64,000 nt of DNA from the NCBI GenBank assembly GCA_964291465.2, contig OZ219931.1:62001-126000 (forward strand). The letters are read 5' to 3'. Every line of letters begins with the position of its first letter. Position 1 is the first letter of the stretch. Below the pieces are notes generated by a model. The model saw nothing but the letters and a program-made list of their open reading frames with translations. It had not been told where the DNA came from and ran no database searches. Below, in pieces: positions 1 through 9,017 of the stretch. The DNA is from JAGWBJ01 sp964291465 (GTDB lineage: Bacteria; Chloroflexota; Dehalococcoidia; Lucifugimonadales; JAGWBF01). The position numbers and the translations under genes were made by a program.

Positions 1-334
1 AATGCTGGAGTACTCCGCTTTCGCCCCAGAAACGGAAGAGCTGATACGCGGGGCCAACGATGCGGATATTGGCGTAATTGCGATGCGTCCCCTCGGCGGA
101 TCGGGACGAATGAGCAGCATCAGGACCAGAATCGCGGAAGGAGACAGCTCGCTTACACCCGCCAGCCTGCTGCGGTTCGTGCTGTCCAATCCCCATGTCT
201 CCGTGGCTATTCCCGGGTCGAGGTTCCCCGACAGGGTACATGACAACGTCGCGTTGGCCTCCTGCTACGAGCCGTTGAGCCAGTCGGAGAGAAGGCGATG
301 CGAGGACCAAGCGGGGCTGCTGTACAAACAGTAG
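1..334 (+). CDS. Aldo/keto reductase, C-terminal part (cut by window edge)
   Basis: C-terminal end of an NADP-dependent aldo/keto reductase, a TIM-barrel enzyme that reduces carbonyls. The reading frame is open to the left edge, so the first methionine seen is probably internal. Family features are the strand reading GVIAMRPLGG, then a stretch ending VSVAIPGSRFPDRVHDN, which matches the cofactor-binding end of the barrel where these enzymes hold the NADP phosphate. The catalytic Asp/Tyr/Lys/His residues lie upstream and cannot be checked. It ends in TAG, and a 113-bp gap without a recognised feature separates it from the next gene. Confidence 0.75.
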   Translation, partial: MLEYSAFAPETEELIRGANDADIGVIAMRPLGGSGRMSSIRTRIAEGDSSLTPASLLRFVLSNPHVSVAIPGSRFPDRVHDNVALASCYEPLSQSERRRCEDQAGLLYKQ

Positions 335-447
335 ACGGACGACGGTCCCGCACGCGGGTTGCAGGCCGAGCTCAGCATGTGGCAGACTTTCTTGAGAAGA
401 GCCTGGTGAGAATGTCTCTACCACAACGAGGGTGGAAGGAGTAGTAC

Positions 448-2486
448 GTGGTCCCACCTGAGGACATCTTCGGCGCCATCGACATACGAATCGGCGTGTT
501 CCTGGCCCTTGCCGCATCCCTTGCCCTGTCCGGCTACGTCTTCCACCGCAGGGTCGTAGGCCTGGTGCTGCTGGGCCGGTCGGAGAACCGTTTCGACCAG
601 CCCTTCCGCCGGCTGGCCGGGTTCGCCACCATCGTCCTGGGGCAGCGTAAGGTGCTGCAGCGGGTGTCCCTCAGGGATTGGGCCGGCCTTGGCCACCTGT
701 TCATCTTCGTCGGGTTCCTGTCCTTTCTGCTGAGCTACGTGATATTCATCTTTGGGGACTCGGCTTGGCGCCCTTCTCCGAAACGCTGCTGACGGGGACC
801 GGCGTGAAGGTGTACGCCAGTTACCTGGACGTGGTGGCGCTGATCATCCTCGCGTCGCTGCTGTGGGCCCTGGTGCGCCGGTGGCTCGTCAAGCCCCACC
901 GCCTCTCCTTCGACCTGACCCGGGGCTACGACGCCATCGTCATCGTGGGCCTCATTTCGTCCCTGATGGTGCTCACCCTGCTGACGGAGGCCTTCCACAC
1001 CGTCGAGGTGGACCTGGCCGGCGTGGAGAGCCCCGCGGCCGATGCCATCGTGGGGCGCGCCATCGGCGAGGCCTTCCTGAACGCCGGCATGGGCCTGGAC
1101 GCCGCGAACCTGGGCCACGGCGTCGCCTGGTGGCTGCACCTGCTGGTCATCCTGGGCTTCTCGGTCTACATCCCTGTCTCCAAACACATGCACATGGTGG
1201 CGGCCCCGGTCAACGCCCTGTTCCGGTCCCTGGAGCCCCGGGGCACCCTGCAACCCATCGACCTGGAGACGGCCGAGCACTTCGGCGCGGGCCAACCCAA
1301 GGAGTTCACCTGGAAGGAGCTGCTGGACGGCTACGCCTGCGCCGTATGCGGGCGGTGCACCAATAGCTGCCCGGCCCACCTCACGGGCAAGACCCTGTCC
1401 CCCATGCACATCGTCGAGGACCTGAAGGAGTACCTGGCGGAGGAGGCGGGGAGCGTCAAGGCTGGGGCCGAGCCAGGCACGCCCCTGATAGGCTTCGGGC
1501 GCATTACGGAGGAGGCCCTGTGGGACTGCCTCTCCTGCGGCGCTTGCATGGAGGAGTGCCCAGTGGTGGTGGAGCACGTCCCCACCATCATCGACATGCG
1601 CCGCCACCTGGTCCTGGAGCAGTCCAAGATCCCAGACACGGGGATGGAAGCCCTCCTCAGCATGGAGCAGCGGGGGCATCCGTGGCGTGGGACCCAGTTC
1701 TCCCGCACCGATTGGGCCGAGGGCCTGGAGGTGAGTACCCTGGCCGACCACCCCGATGCCGAGGTGCTCCTGTGGGTGGGCTGCACCCCGGCCCTGGAGC
1801 AGCGCAGCCAGGCCATCGCCCGCTCGATGGTCAAGGTGCTCAGGTCCGCCGGGGTGGACTTCGCCATCCTGGGCGAGGAGGAGCGGTGCACCGGGGACCC
1901 CGCCCGCAGGATGGGCAACGAGTACCTCTTCCAGATGCTGGCCCAGCAGAACATCGAGACCATGAACGGCTACAACGTCAGGACCATCGTCACCCTGTGT
2001 CCCCACTGCTTCAACACCATGAAGAACGAGTACCCCCAGTTCGGGGGCAGCTACGAGGTGACGCACTACAGCCAGTTCCTGGACCGGCTCATATCCCAGG
2101 GTAGGCTGAAGCCCATCAAGATGGTGGAGGCCACCGTCGCCTATCACGACTCCTGCTACCTGGGCCGCCACAACGACGTGTACGAAGAGCCCAGGCGCGT
2201 GGCCCGGGCCATCCCCGGGCTGAAGCTGGTGGAGATGGAGCCCCACTGCCGGCGCCAGGGGTTCTGCTGCGGGGCCGGAGGCGGCCACATGTGGCTGGAG
2301 GAGAGCCGGGGACCCCGGGTAAACCACGTCCGTACGGACCACTTCCTGGAAACGGGCGCCAAAACGGTGGGCGTGTCGTGCCCCTTCTGCCTCCAGATGA
2401 TGGAGGAGGGGGTCCAGGCCAAGGGGGAGCAGGAGAACCGGGACGCTAAAGACCTAGTGGAGCTCCTGGCAGAGAGCGTGGAGTGA
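448..2486 (+). CDS. Membrane-anchored heterodisulfide-reductase-like Fe-S oxidoreductase (frameshifted)
   Basis: Electron-transfer protein of the HdrD/GlpC type. The start is GTG 448 behind GGAAGGA. The N-terminus has several hydrophobic helices like a b-heme membrane subunit. Next come two 4Fe-4S motifs (CAVCGRCTNSCP and CLSCGACMEECP), then two cysteine-rich CCG domains; the second is complete (CY...CCGAGGG...CPFC), the first has RCTGD in place of CCG. The frame breaks between about 754 and 773: residues to GDSAW are in one frame and PFSETLLTG onward in the next. One extra base in the G4 run (754-757) or the CCC run (771-773) restores a single 679-residue protein. Both halves look intact on either side, so an assembly error or very recent mutation is likelier than decay. 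Confidence 0.75.
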
Positions 2487-2542
2487 GTTCCCCGCCCTCG
2501 CAGTCCCTTGGCATAGGCCGGCGCTCTGGGCCTTAGAAGAGA

Positions 2543-3364
2543 CTACTTACTGCACACGAACAAGCCCCATCCAAGCTCGCCTTTATCCACTGCTGCCGCG
2601 GTCTCGATATAGGCCTTCGCGAGCCATCTATAGTGTTCGGCGGCTTCCGAAGTGTCGTCCTTCGGTGTCCGGTCGGCAAGGCAGAGATAGCTCTGCTTCA
2701 GGTGCGGAGACAAGTCCAAGGCCTCCAGCACCTCGAACCCCTGGTCCTTTAGAGCCCGTTGATACGAGTCAAAAGTGAACTCGGTATCGAACAGCAACCT
2801 GTCATATACGTAGGTCTGGGCCTCGGGGCTAATGTCTCTCTTGGGCCTGACCAGGTCGTCGAATACCAGGATGCCTCCCTTGGACAAGACCCGGTAGACC
2901 TCCTTCAGCACTGTGCGTTTGTCGGGCACGTGGTATATCACTGCCTGACTCCAGACATGGCTGAACATGCCATCCGGAAAGGGCAAGGCGGTGGCTGACG
3001 ATTTCTCGAACGCCAGACGCCCTTGTAGATCCGGGTGTAGACGGGTGAGTTTCTCCTGCGCATTGGCGATGCGGACACCGCTGAGGTCGATGCCGGTTAC
3101 CTTGCCGCCCGTTTCCTCGCTTAGCCAGATGGCGACCGTCCCGTTGCCGCATCCCAGATCGAGCACGTTCGATTCCTGGTTTATGTGGCCCTTTTCCACC
3201 ATGATCCGGTTGAGCTTTTGGCCACCGGCCAGGAAATCCGTGCCGGTGCTTTCATCGAAGAAGCCCCAGTGGACACTGCCATCCTCGTCCCAGACGGAGC
3301 GGTAGATCGCGTCTTCTGCGTCGTAGTAGGACTCTGTTTCCAGTTCCGTGAACCTGCTGGTCAT
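2543..3364 (-). CDS. Class I SAM-dependent methyltransferase
   Basis: Soluble methyltransferase of 273 residues with the UbiE/Methyltransf_11-type Rossmann core. The SAM-binding motif I VLDLGCGNG is at about residues 67-75, followed by the acidic end of strand 2 (VTGIDLS) and the motif around PFPDGMFSHVWSQAVIYHV. The start ATG at 3364 has GGAGGG eight bases upstream. Substrate is not evident; resemblance to small-amine or sterol/quinone methyltransferases is only at the fold level. It is convergent with the Fe-S oxidoreductase and stands alone. Base composition is visibly less GC-rich than the flanks, which may reflect transfer. Confidence 0.75.
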   Translation of the reverse strand: MTSRFTELETESYYDAEDAIYRSVWDEDGSVHWGFFDESTGTDFLAGGQKLNRIMVEKGHINQESNVLDLGCGNGTVAIWLSEETGGKVTGIDLSGVRIANAQEKLTRLHPDLQGRLAFEKSSATALPFPDGMFSHVWSQAVIYHVPDKRTVLKEVYRVLSKGGILVFDDLVRPKRDISPEAQTYVYDRLLFDTEFTFDSYQRALKDQGFEVLEALDLSPHLKQSYLCLADRTPKDDTSEAAEHYRWLAKAYIETAAAVDKGELGWGLFVCSK

Positions 3365-3913
3365 GGTTGTAACCCTCCATACACTTCATGAATCATTGCT
3401 GGTGCCTGTCATCCCTTGGGGTCCACCCGGTTCGCAGGACTCTAGAGCCGCGATAGGGGCAGGGTTTGTCTCGTGGTCACGCGCCGTGCCAGGCTTGCGG
3501 ACGGGTCCGTCAGTCGGTGTGCCGAGGTCCTAGACTGAGGCTACAAATGGCGGCGGGGATTCCGAAGGCACAAGAGTGACTCGGTACCCTTGAGACAACC
3601 GGACCATGGGAGCGGACAGATGCAGAGGTAGATTGGTCAGGGGGAAGCTAAGGCTCGCACGGGAGGCTATGGCGCTGCCGGTTTCGGTGTTCCATGGTTC
3701 TCTGGGGACGGGCCCCTTCGAGGCTGACGGTACGGTCCAGGATAGTCACCTCCAGCCGGCCGGACACGAAAGCTGCGGCGAGCTTTGCGCGCCCGACGGC
3801 AAGACAGAGTATAGCAATGCCCCACGGGACCGTCAAATTCATCTGAGGCCGACTACCTGGCCGGGCTGTCCGTCACCATCTCCAGCGCCGCAGGACCAGG
3901 GGCCGGTCTCACG
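3365..3913. other. 549-bp intergenic region without a recognised gene
   Basis: Between two minus-strand genes. Two overlapping open frames here (plus 3606-4013 and minus 3648-3842) lack a convincing ribosome-binding site and resemble no family I know; the plus one runs into the LLM gene on the other strand. Lower GC than neighbours. No clear promoter, hairpin or repeat was found. Confidence 0.5.
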
Positions 3914-4963
3914 CTACCGGAAGTTGGGCATGACTTGTGTGGCGAACAGCTCCATGGAGCGCATCACCCTGGTGTGTTCCATGGAGCCGAAGGACATGCT
4001 GGCCCCGAAGTAGCCGATGTCGTGCCGGGTCCGCAGCTTGTCAATCCATCGGGTGCACTGGTCCGGCGTGCCGAAGTAGGCGGTGGTCTCCAGCTCGGAC
4101 TCGTAGCTGGGTGGGTCCACGGGCCTGGTCCTCCGCCAGTGGTCCAGGTCCACGTCGATCTCGTCGCCGCTGGTGATGGTGCGTCGGAGCCCGCCCAGGT
4201 CGCGGACCCAGGTCAGGGCCTCCCTGGGGTACTCCCGGGCCTCCTCCCCGTCCTCGGACAGGTACACGAAGCGGAAGTAGGGCATGTGGCCCAGGCGGGC
4301 GGGCTTTCCCGCGGCGGAGCAGCGCTCGGCGTAGAGGCTGAACAGGCCCAGGTTGTCCGCCTCCGGGGTCGAAAAGCTGGTCAGGATGGGCAGGTCCCGG
4401 GAGACGGCCACGTCCACACTGGCGGGCGTGCGCGACACGGCCAGGAAGACGGGAGGATGGGGCCGTTGCAACGGCGTGGGCGCCAGGGTCAGCCCGTCCA
4501 CCTGGTAGAACTCGCCGTGGTAGGTGAATTTCGGGGTGGTCCAGAGGCCCAGGATGATGTCCAGCGCCTCCTGGAAGCGGGCGTCCCGGGAGTCGAAGTC
4601 GATCTTGAAGTTGCCGAACTCGTAGTCCGCCGAGCCCCGTCCGACGCCGAACTCCAGCCGGCCCTCACTGAGGACGTCCATCATGGCGCTCTCCTCGGCC
4701 AGCAGGATGGGGTTGTGGAAGGGGAGGACGCTGACGCCGGTGCCGATGCGGATTTTCTTGGTGCGGGCGGCCACGTAGGTGACGAAGGGCATGAGGGAGG
4801 GGCAGATGCCGTACCTGCTGGAGTGGTGCTCCGCGATCCACACCGAGTCGAAGCCCAGCTCCTCGGCGTACTCGATCTGCTCTAAAGCTTCGGCGTATAT
4901 CCGGCCCTGGGCGCCGGCGTCCTCCTCGATCCACGACGCCAGGATGAACAGGGCGAACTTCAT
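3914..4963 (-). CDS. LLM-class flavin/F420-dependent oxidoreductase (luciferase-like)
   Basis: Luciferase-like TIM-barrel monooxygenase of 349 residues, probably using FMNH2 or F420. It begins MKFALFILASW and shows the family signature SVWIAEHHSSRYG near residue 45, IRIGTGVSVLPFHNP (about 75-90) and GRLEFGVGRGS. The open frame extends far upstream, but ATG 4963 is chosen because it overlaps the stop of the amidohydrolase gene as ATGA, a typical translational coupling. This pairing suggests the two enzymes act on the same substrate, for example oxygenation then ring or amide hydrolysis; the substrate itself is unknown. Confidence 0.85.
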   Translation of the reverse strand: MKFALFILASWIEEDAGAQGRIYAEALEQIEYAEELGFDSVWIAEHHSSRYGICPSLMPFVTYVAARTKKIRIGTGVSVLPFHNPILLAEESAMMDVLSEGRLEFGVGRGSADYEFGNFKIDFDSRDARFQEALDIILGLWTTPKFTYHGEFYQVDGLTLAPTPLQRPHPPVFLAVSRTPASVDVAVSRDLPILTSFSTPEADNLGLFSLYAERCSAAGKPARLGHMPYFRFVYLSEDGEEAREYPREALTWVRDLGGLRRTITSGDEIDVDLDHWRRTRPVDPPSYESELETTAYFGTPDQCTRWIDKLRTRHDIGYFGASMSFGSMEHTRVMRSMELFATQVMPNFR

Positions 4964-6009
4964 GCCTTTGGCCCCGTAGGCCCCAGCCCGTAGACGCGGG
5001 CGGCGACGTCGTGGAACATGGCGGCCCGCTCCGAGGCCGAGTACTCCCTGGACAGCCGCTTGAAGGCGTTGTACACGACGTTGTAGGAGTAAGAGACCTT
5101 GTCCACCGGGAAGTTGCTCTCGAACATGCACCGGTCGGGGCCGAACTGCTCGATGCAGTAGCCCATGAAGGGGTGCAGCGACTCGGCAAGCTCCTCGGAG
5201 CCCACTGGCTCCCTTCTCAGGTGCCAGTCGAAGCCGTAGCGCGCCTGTCCCAGCCCACCCAGCTTCATGACGATGTTGGGACACTCCGCCGCGGCCCGGA
5301 CGCCCCTCTGCCAGGCGGGTATCACCTCGTCGTCCCGGTCGGCGTAGGGGCCTATCCGGACCAGGCCACCCACGTGGTTCAGGACGATGGTCAGGTCTGG
5401 CACGGCCCGGGCGAATTCCGCCAGCTCCTGGAGCTGCGGGAAGTACAGGGAGTTCTCCAGGCACAGTCCCATGCTTGCCAGCACCTTGGCGCCCGCCCTG
5501 TAGCTGTCATGGGACAGCATGCCTTGCGCTTCCCTGTTGGCGAGCTCCGGGCTGGGGTCCCAGCCGACAGAGTGGCGGACGCCGCGAAACCGGCCGGGGC
5601 TCGTCTGGCGCATCGCTTCCAGCACCGGCCTCACCCCATCGCCCAGCTTCAGATCGGCGTGCCCGATTATGGCTGCCGCGGCCCGCAGGGGTCCGTAGGA
5701 GCCGCCAGCGCTCTGGTCGGCCAACCCCTGGACGAACTCGACCTCGCCGACGGGACGCATCTCCACTGGGCCGCGTGCCCGGTACTCGGAGGCGACCTCG
5801 ATGAACACAGTGGACCGCACGTTGTGTCCGCCGATGTCCTCGGCAAGGTCGGGGACGAGGTAACGCTCCGGCCAGTGGACGGCTTCCGCGTACTTGGCGG
5901 GGTCCGGCCGCGAGGCCCAGAAGTGGTGGTGGGCGTCGCAGATGGGAATCTCGGGCTCCAAGACCGGTTCCGGGACGGGAAGCCCGCCGGCGCTGCCTTG
6001 GGAAGTCAT
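4960..6009 (-). CDS. Amidohydrolase-2 family metal-dependent hydrolase
   Basis: Metal-dependent TIM-barrel hydrolase or decarboxylase of 349 residues (Amidohydro_2). The HxH metal motif lies in CDAHHHFW (residues 24-31), a later metal histidine in VLNHVGG, and the conserved ESNFPVDK near the C-terminus supplies the catalytic Asp. Start ATG 6009 is preceded by GGAGGAGG and chosen over an upstream in-frame ATG with no binding site. The gene is first of a two-gene operon with the LLM oxidoreductase and has its own promoter at 6043-6071. Such pairs are typical of aromatic or lactone degradation, but the actual substrate cannot be told. Confidence 0.85.
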   Translation of the reverse strand: MTSQGSAGGLPVPEPVLEPEIPICDAHHHFWASRPDPAKYAEAVHWPERYLVPDLAEDIGGHNVRSTVFIEVASEYRARGPVEMRPVGEVEFVQGLADQSAGGSYGPLRAAAAIIGHADLKLGDGVRPVLEAMRQTSPGRFRGVRHSVGWDPSPELANREAQGMLSHDSYRAGAKVLASMGLCLENSLYFPQLQELAEFARAVPDLTIVLNHVGGLVRIGPYADRDDEVIPAWQRGVRAAAECPNIVMKLGGLGQARYGFDWHLRREPVGSEELAESLHPFMGYCIEQFGPDRCMFESNFPVDKVSYSYNVVYNAFKRLSREYSASERAAMFHDVAARVYGLGPTGPKA

Positions 6010-6042
6010 GGTGTGGCCTCCTCCGCGCGTCTGACGTTGCCC

Positions 6043-6071
6043 ACCATACCGGCGCCGCGGGATGCCGTCAA
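6043..6071 (-). promoter_or_regulatory. Sigma70-like promoter of the amidohydrolase-LLM operon
   Basis: On the minus strand TTGACG (6071-6066), a 17-bp spacer and TATGGT (6048-6043). The predicted +1 near 6036 gives a leader of about 27 nt containing the GGAGGAGG site. The spacer contains CCCGCGG, also present in the guaB3 and ktrB promoter spacers, though at a slightly different offset. Confidence 0.65.
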
Positions 6072-6120
6072 CCCGGCCGCAGCCGGCCGGCTCGAAGGTA
6101 GAACGGCGGTGCATGGGGAC

Positions 6121-6129
6121 TGATATACT
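6121..6129 (+). promoter_or_regulatory. Extended -10 promoter of the MFS gene, predicted leaderless
   Basis: TG at 6121-6122, one base, then TATACT at 6124-6129. Transcription would start at 6136-6137, that is on the ATG at 6137. No good -35 hexamer is seen, as expected for an extended -10 promoter. Confidence 0.5.
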
Positions 6130-6136
6130 GCGGGAG

Positions 6137-7474
6137 ATGTCTACCATGGACCGGACCAGGACACGGACTCGCCGGAAAGGGCTCTTCTACGGCTGGTGGA
6201 TCGTATGGACCGCCGTAGTCCTCACGGCCCTGAGCTCGGGGGCGGTGTGGGGATCGGTGGGCGTCTGGCTGAAGACCCTGGAGCTGCACTTCGGCTGGAC
6301 CCGGACCCAGCTCACGGGCGCCTTTTCCCTTGCCCAGCTCGAGAGCAGCATCATCGGCCCGGTGGCGGGCTACTACATCGACCGCCTGGGTCCCAGGCGA
6401 ATGATCCTTGCGGGCCTCGTGGTGGTCGGCGGCGGGTTCATCATCCTCAGCCAGACGCCGAACCTGGTCGTGTTCTATCTCGCCTTCGCCATCTTCATGA
6501 TAGGTGCCTCCACGGGCACGTGGCTCCCCATGACGGCGGTGCTGAACCGGTGGTTCAACCGGAAGAAGGGCACGGCCATTGCCATATCCGGCGAGGGCAA
6601 CTACATAGGAGGCCTGCTGCTGGTGCCGGCACTGGCCTGGGCAGTCAACCCGGACCATATCGGTTGGAGGGCCACCGCCTTCGGCCTGGGGATACTGTTC
6701 ATGTCCCTGGCGGTCCCCGTCTCCCGGATCATGCGGGAACGGCCGGAGCAGTACGGCCTCCTCCCCGACGGGGACGACCCCGACCGGCCGCCCGGGAGCC
6801 CCGCTGCCCGGGCCCGCCCCCGGGAGGGCGGCCGGGGAGCCGAGCCCTCCGAAGGCCTCACCGCCCGGGAGGCGATGCGGACGTCGGCCTTCTGGTACAT
6901 CACCGCGGGCATCGCCTTTTCGGCCATGATCAACCAGACCCTGGGCGTGCACCTGGTGCCCATGCTCACCGACCAGGGCATATCCCTGCAGAGGGCGGCC
7001 TACGTCTGGTCGGCCATCATGGGGGCAGGCATCGTGGCCTCTCTGGTGGCGGGATACGCAGGCGACAGGGCCCCCAAGAACGTGGCGATGGCCGTCTCCG
7101 TGGGAATCCAGGCATGCGCCTTCGCCTTCGCCGCCCACGTCCACAGCTTCCCCATGGCGGTCCTGTTCGCCGTCTTCTACGGGATCGGGTTCGGCGGGCG
7201 GGTGCCTCTGAGCGTGGCCATCCGGGCGGAGTACTTCGGTCCCAGGGCCTTCGCCACCATCACGGGCCTGTCCATGGCACCCATGTTCCTGCTGCAGGTG
7301 GTGGCCCCGCTGTTCGCCGCGTGGATGTTCGACAACCGGGGCAGCTACGTGCTGCCCTTCGCCATCCTGACGCCCCTGGGACTGTCGGGCGCCCTGTTCT
7401 GTCTGCTGGCCAGGCGTCCCGTGGCGCGGCCGCCCGGCGGCACTGCCCGCGGTCCCGGCGACGCCGGCCCTTGA
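6137..7474 (+). CDS. MFS transporter, monocarboxylate/oxalate-formate type
   Basis: Major facilitator permease of about 445 residues with roughly 12 membrane segments. It has the conserved loop between helices 2 and 3 (YIDRLGPRRMI) and an N-domain repeat counterpart (GYAGDRAPKN). A charged Pro/Arg-rich cytoplasmic loop sits in the middle, about residues 205-245. It resembles the OFA/MCT branch that carries organic anions. The chosen start is ATG 6137 because the -10 element lies 7 bp upstream; ATG 6146, nine bases after GGGAG, is the alternative. It is divergent from the amidohydrolase-LLM operon, so it may import that pathway's substrate (inference). Confidence 0.85.
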   Translation: MSTMDRTRTRTRRKGLFYGWWIVWTAVVLTALSSGAVWGSVGVWLKTLELHFGWTRTQLTGAFSLAQLESSIIGPVAGYYIDRLGPRRMILAGLVVVGGGFIILSQTPNLVVFYLAFAIFMIGASTGTWLPMTAVLNRWFNRKKGTAIAISGEGNYIGGLLLVPALAWAVNPDHIGWRATAFGLGILFMSLAVPVSRIMRERPEQYGLLPDGDDPDRPPGSPAARARPREGGRGAEPSEGLTAREAMRTSAFWYITAGIAFSAMINQTLGVHLVPMLTDQGISLQRAAYVWSAIMGAGIVASLVAGYAGDRAPKNVAMAVSVGIQACAFAFAAHVHSFPMAVLFAVFYGIGFGGRVPLSVAIRAEYFGPRAFATITGLSMAPMFLLQVVAPLFAAWMFDNRGSYVLPFAILTPLGLSGALFCLLARRPVARPPGGTARGPGDAGP

Positions 7475-7487
7475 CGCCTCTGGGCTT

Positions 7488-8318
7488 CTACTTCGCCTGC
7501 CAGCGAGGGTAGGAGCCGAGTATCTTCAGCATCGACGTCTGACGCCGCGCCCCGTCTATCGCCGCTCGCACCTGGGGGTCCTCCCGATGCCCCTCGCAGT
7601 CCACCAGGAAGATGTATTCCCCCAGGGACTGCTTGGTGGGCCGGGACTCTATCTTGGCCAAGTTGATGTCGCGTTGGGCGAACTCCCCCATGACTCCGTA
7701 CAGCCTTCCGGGAGAGTCCTGGTCGAAGGAGAAGCACAGGGAGGTCTTGTCCCGCCCGGTGGGGGCATGGTCCGTGGAGGCCAGGACCACGAAGCGGGTG
7801 ACGTTGGAGGACGTGTCCTGGATGCCGTGGGCCAGGATGTCCATTCCGTGGAGGCCGGCGGCCCTCCGGGGGGATATGGCCGCGGCCGGGCTGGGGGACC
7901 CCTTCACGTCCTCGACGGCCGCCACCGTGCTCAGGGATGCCACCAGCTCCACGTCAGGGAGGGCCCTTTCCAGGAACTCCCGGCACTGGCCCAGGGCCTG
8001 TGGATGGGAGTAGACCGTCCGGATATCCTCCATCCTGTTGCCCGGTCTGGCCAGCAGGCAGTGGACGATGGGGATGACCAGCTCGTTGTTGATGAGGTGT
8101 CGGTCCCCATGGATGAGGATGTCCAGGGTGTAGGTCACCGGGCCTTCGAGGCTGTTCTCGATGGGCACCACGGCCTCCTCCACCGTGCCCGCGGCCACGG
8201 CCCTTACCGCGGCCGGTATGGTGGCGAAGGGCACGAGCTCCCCGGCGGGCGCGTAGGCCAGCGCGGCCTGCTCGGTGAACGTCCCCACGGGGCCCAGGAA
8301 CGCTATGCGGCCGGCCAT
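7488..8318 (-). CDS. pheA: Prephenate dehydratase
   Basis: Converts prephenate to phenylpyruvate in phenylalanine synthesis. Monofunctional form of 276 residues: catalytic periplasmic-binding-like domain beginning RIAFLGPVGTFTEQAA, with the TRF motif in NVTRFVVL near residue 177. A C-terminal ACT domain carries the ESRPTK motif that binds phenylalanine for feedback inhibition. ATG 8318 overlaps the upstream stop as TGATG; a GTG three bases earlier is also possible. It is the last gene of a minus-strand run with potassium-transport regulators, an unrelated function probably sharing transcription only. Confidence 0.93.
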   Translation of the reverse strand: MAGRIAFLGPVGTFTEQAALAYAPAGELVPFATIPAAVRAVAAGTVEEAVVPIENSLEGPVTYTLDILIHGDRHLINNELVIPIVHCLLARPGNRMEDIRTVYSHPQALGQCREFLERALPDVELVASLSTVAAVEDVKGSPSPAAAISPRRAAGLHGMDILAHGIQDTSSNVTRFVVLASTDHAPTGRDKTSLCFSFDQDSPGRLYGVMGEFAQRDINLAKIESRPTKQSLGEYIFLVDCEGHREDPQVRAAIDGARRQTSMLKILGSYPRWQAK

Positions 8319-8998
8319 CACTCTATCCCCGTCAGGGTATCGTGCAGGAGCTGCTCTTCGTCGGGGCTGGTCACTCCCACGACCCTGTCCCCAGGCTCAA
8401 GCTGGAGGTCGTCCTGAGGGAGGATGGGTCCCTCACCCTTGACCACCAGGGATATGAAGCTCTTGGGGGGCAGGACCAGCTCGCCCAGGTGCTTTCCCAC
8501 CGAAGAGGCGTCCGGGGGGATGCTGATGCTGATCATCTGCCGCTCCGCCGCCTCCAGTGCTCCGGGGGACGTCAGGGTGGTCAGGTGCACTAGGGGCTGG
8601 CCCGGGATCTCCGCCTCGATGGTGGAGAGGATGAGGTGTGTCGTGTTCACGGTGACGTCGACGCCCAGCAGCTTGAACAACCCCTCGTTCTGGGGATCAT
8701 TGACCAGGGAGATGGTCTTGGGAGTGTGGAACATGGTCTTGGCAAGCTGGCATACGGCGAGGTTGTCCTCGTCCCGGGAGGTCGTCGCGATGGTCACGTC
8801 GGCCCGTACCGCGCCGGCTTCCCTGAGCACGCCGACCTCGGTCCCGTTTCCGTGCAGCACCACGTTCCCCAGCTCCCCCCGGATGGCGTCGCAGCGGTCC
8901 GAGTCCTGATCGATCACCAGGGTCTCGTGGCCCATGGCGAGGATCGCCCTGGCCAGGTCGTTGCCCACCCGGCCCCCTCCGACTATGACTACGTACAC
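8318..8998 (-). CDS. RCK (TrkA N + C) potassium-channel regulatory protein
   Basis: Cytoplasmic regulator of 226 residues with an NAD(H)/nucleotide-binding RCK-N domain (VYVVIVGGGRVGNDLA, acidic VIDQD after strand 2) followed by a TrkA-C domain (about residues 140-222) that senses ligands. GTG 8998 is taken as start because GGGAGGG lies just upstream and the family normally begins right at the first strand; an ATG about 33 bases earlier is possible. Directly downstream of a second gene with only an RCK-N domain, so the two together resemble a split TrkA. It likely gates a Trk/Ktr K+ transporter. Confidence 0.8.
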   Translation of the reverse strand: MYVVIVGGGRVGNDLARAILAMGHETLVIDQDSDRCDAIRGELGNVVLHGNGTEVGVLREAGAVRADVTIATTSRDEDNLAVCQLAKTMFHTPKTISLVNDPQNEGLFKLLGVDVTVNTTHLILSTIEAEIPGQPLVHLTTLTSPGALEAAERQMISISIPPDASSVGKHLGELVLPPKSFISLVVKGEGPILPQDDLQLEPGDRVVGVTSPDEEQLLHDTLTGIE

Positions 8999-9017
8999 CG
9001 GCCCTCCCGTTGGGACG

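Noticed and set aside
748..776. Programmed ribosomal frameshift in the Fe-S gene
   Set aside because: No X-XXY-YYZ heptamer in the correct frame and no obvious downstream pseudoknot; an indel in a short homopolymer is simpler.
735..2342. Long minus-strand frame of 535 codons opposite the Fe-S oxidoreductase
   Set aside because: It is a shadow of the plus-strand gene in high-GC DNA; the product is rich in Gly, His, Val and Gln and shows no family motif.
3606..4013. Plus-strand 135-residue frame in the 3365-3913 gap
   Set aside because: No ribosome-binding site, no recognisable motif, and its end overlaps the well-supported LLM gene.
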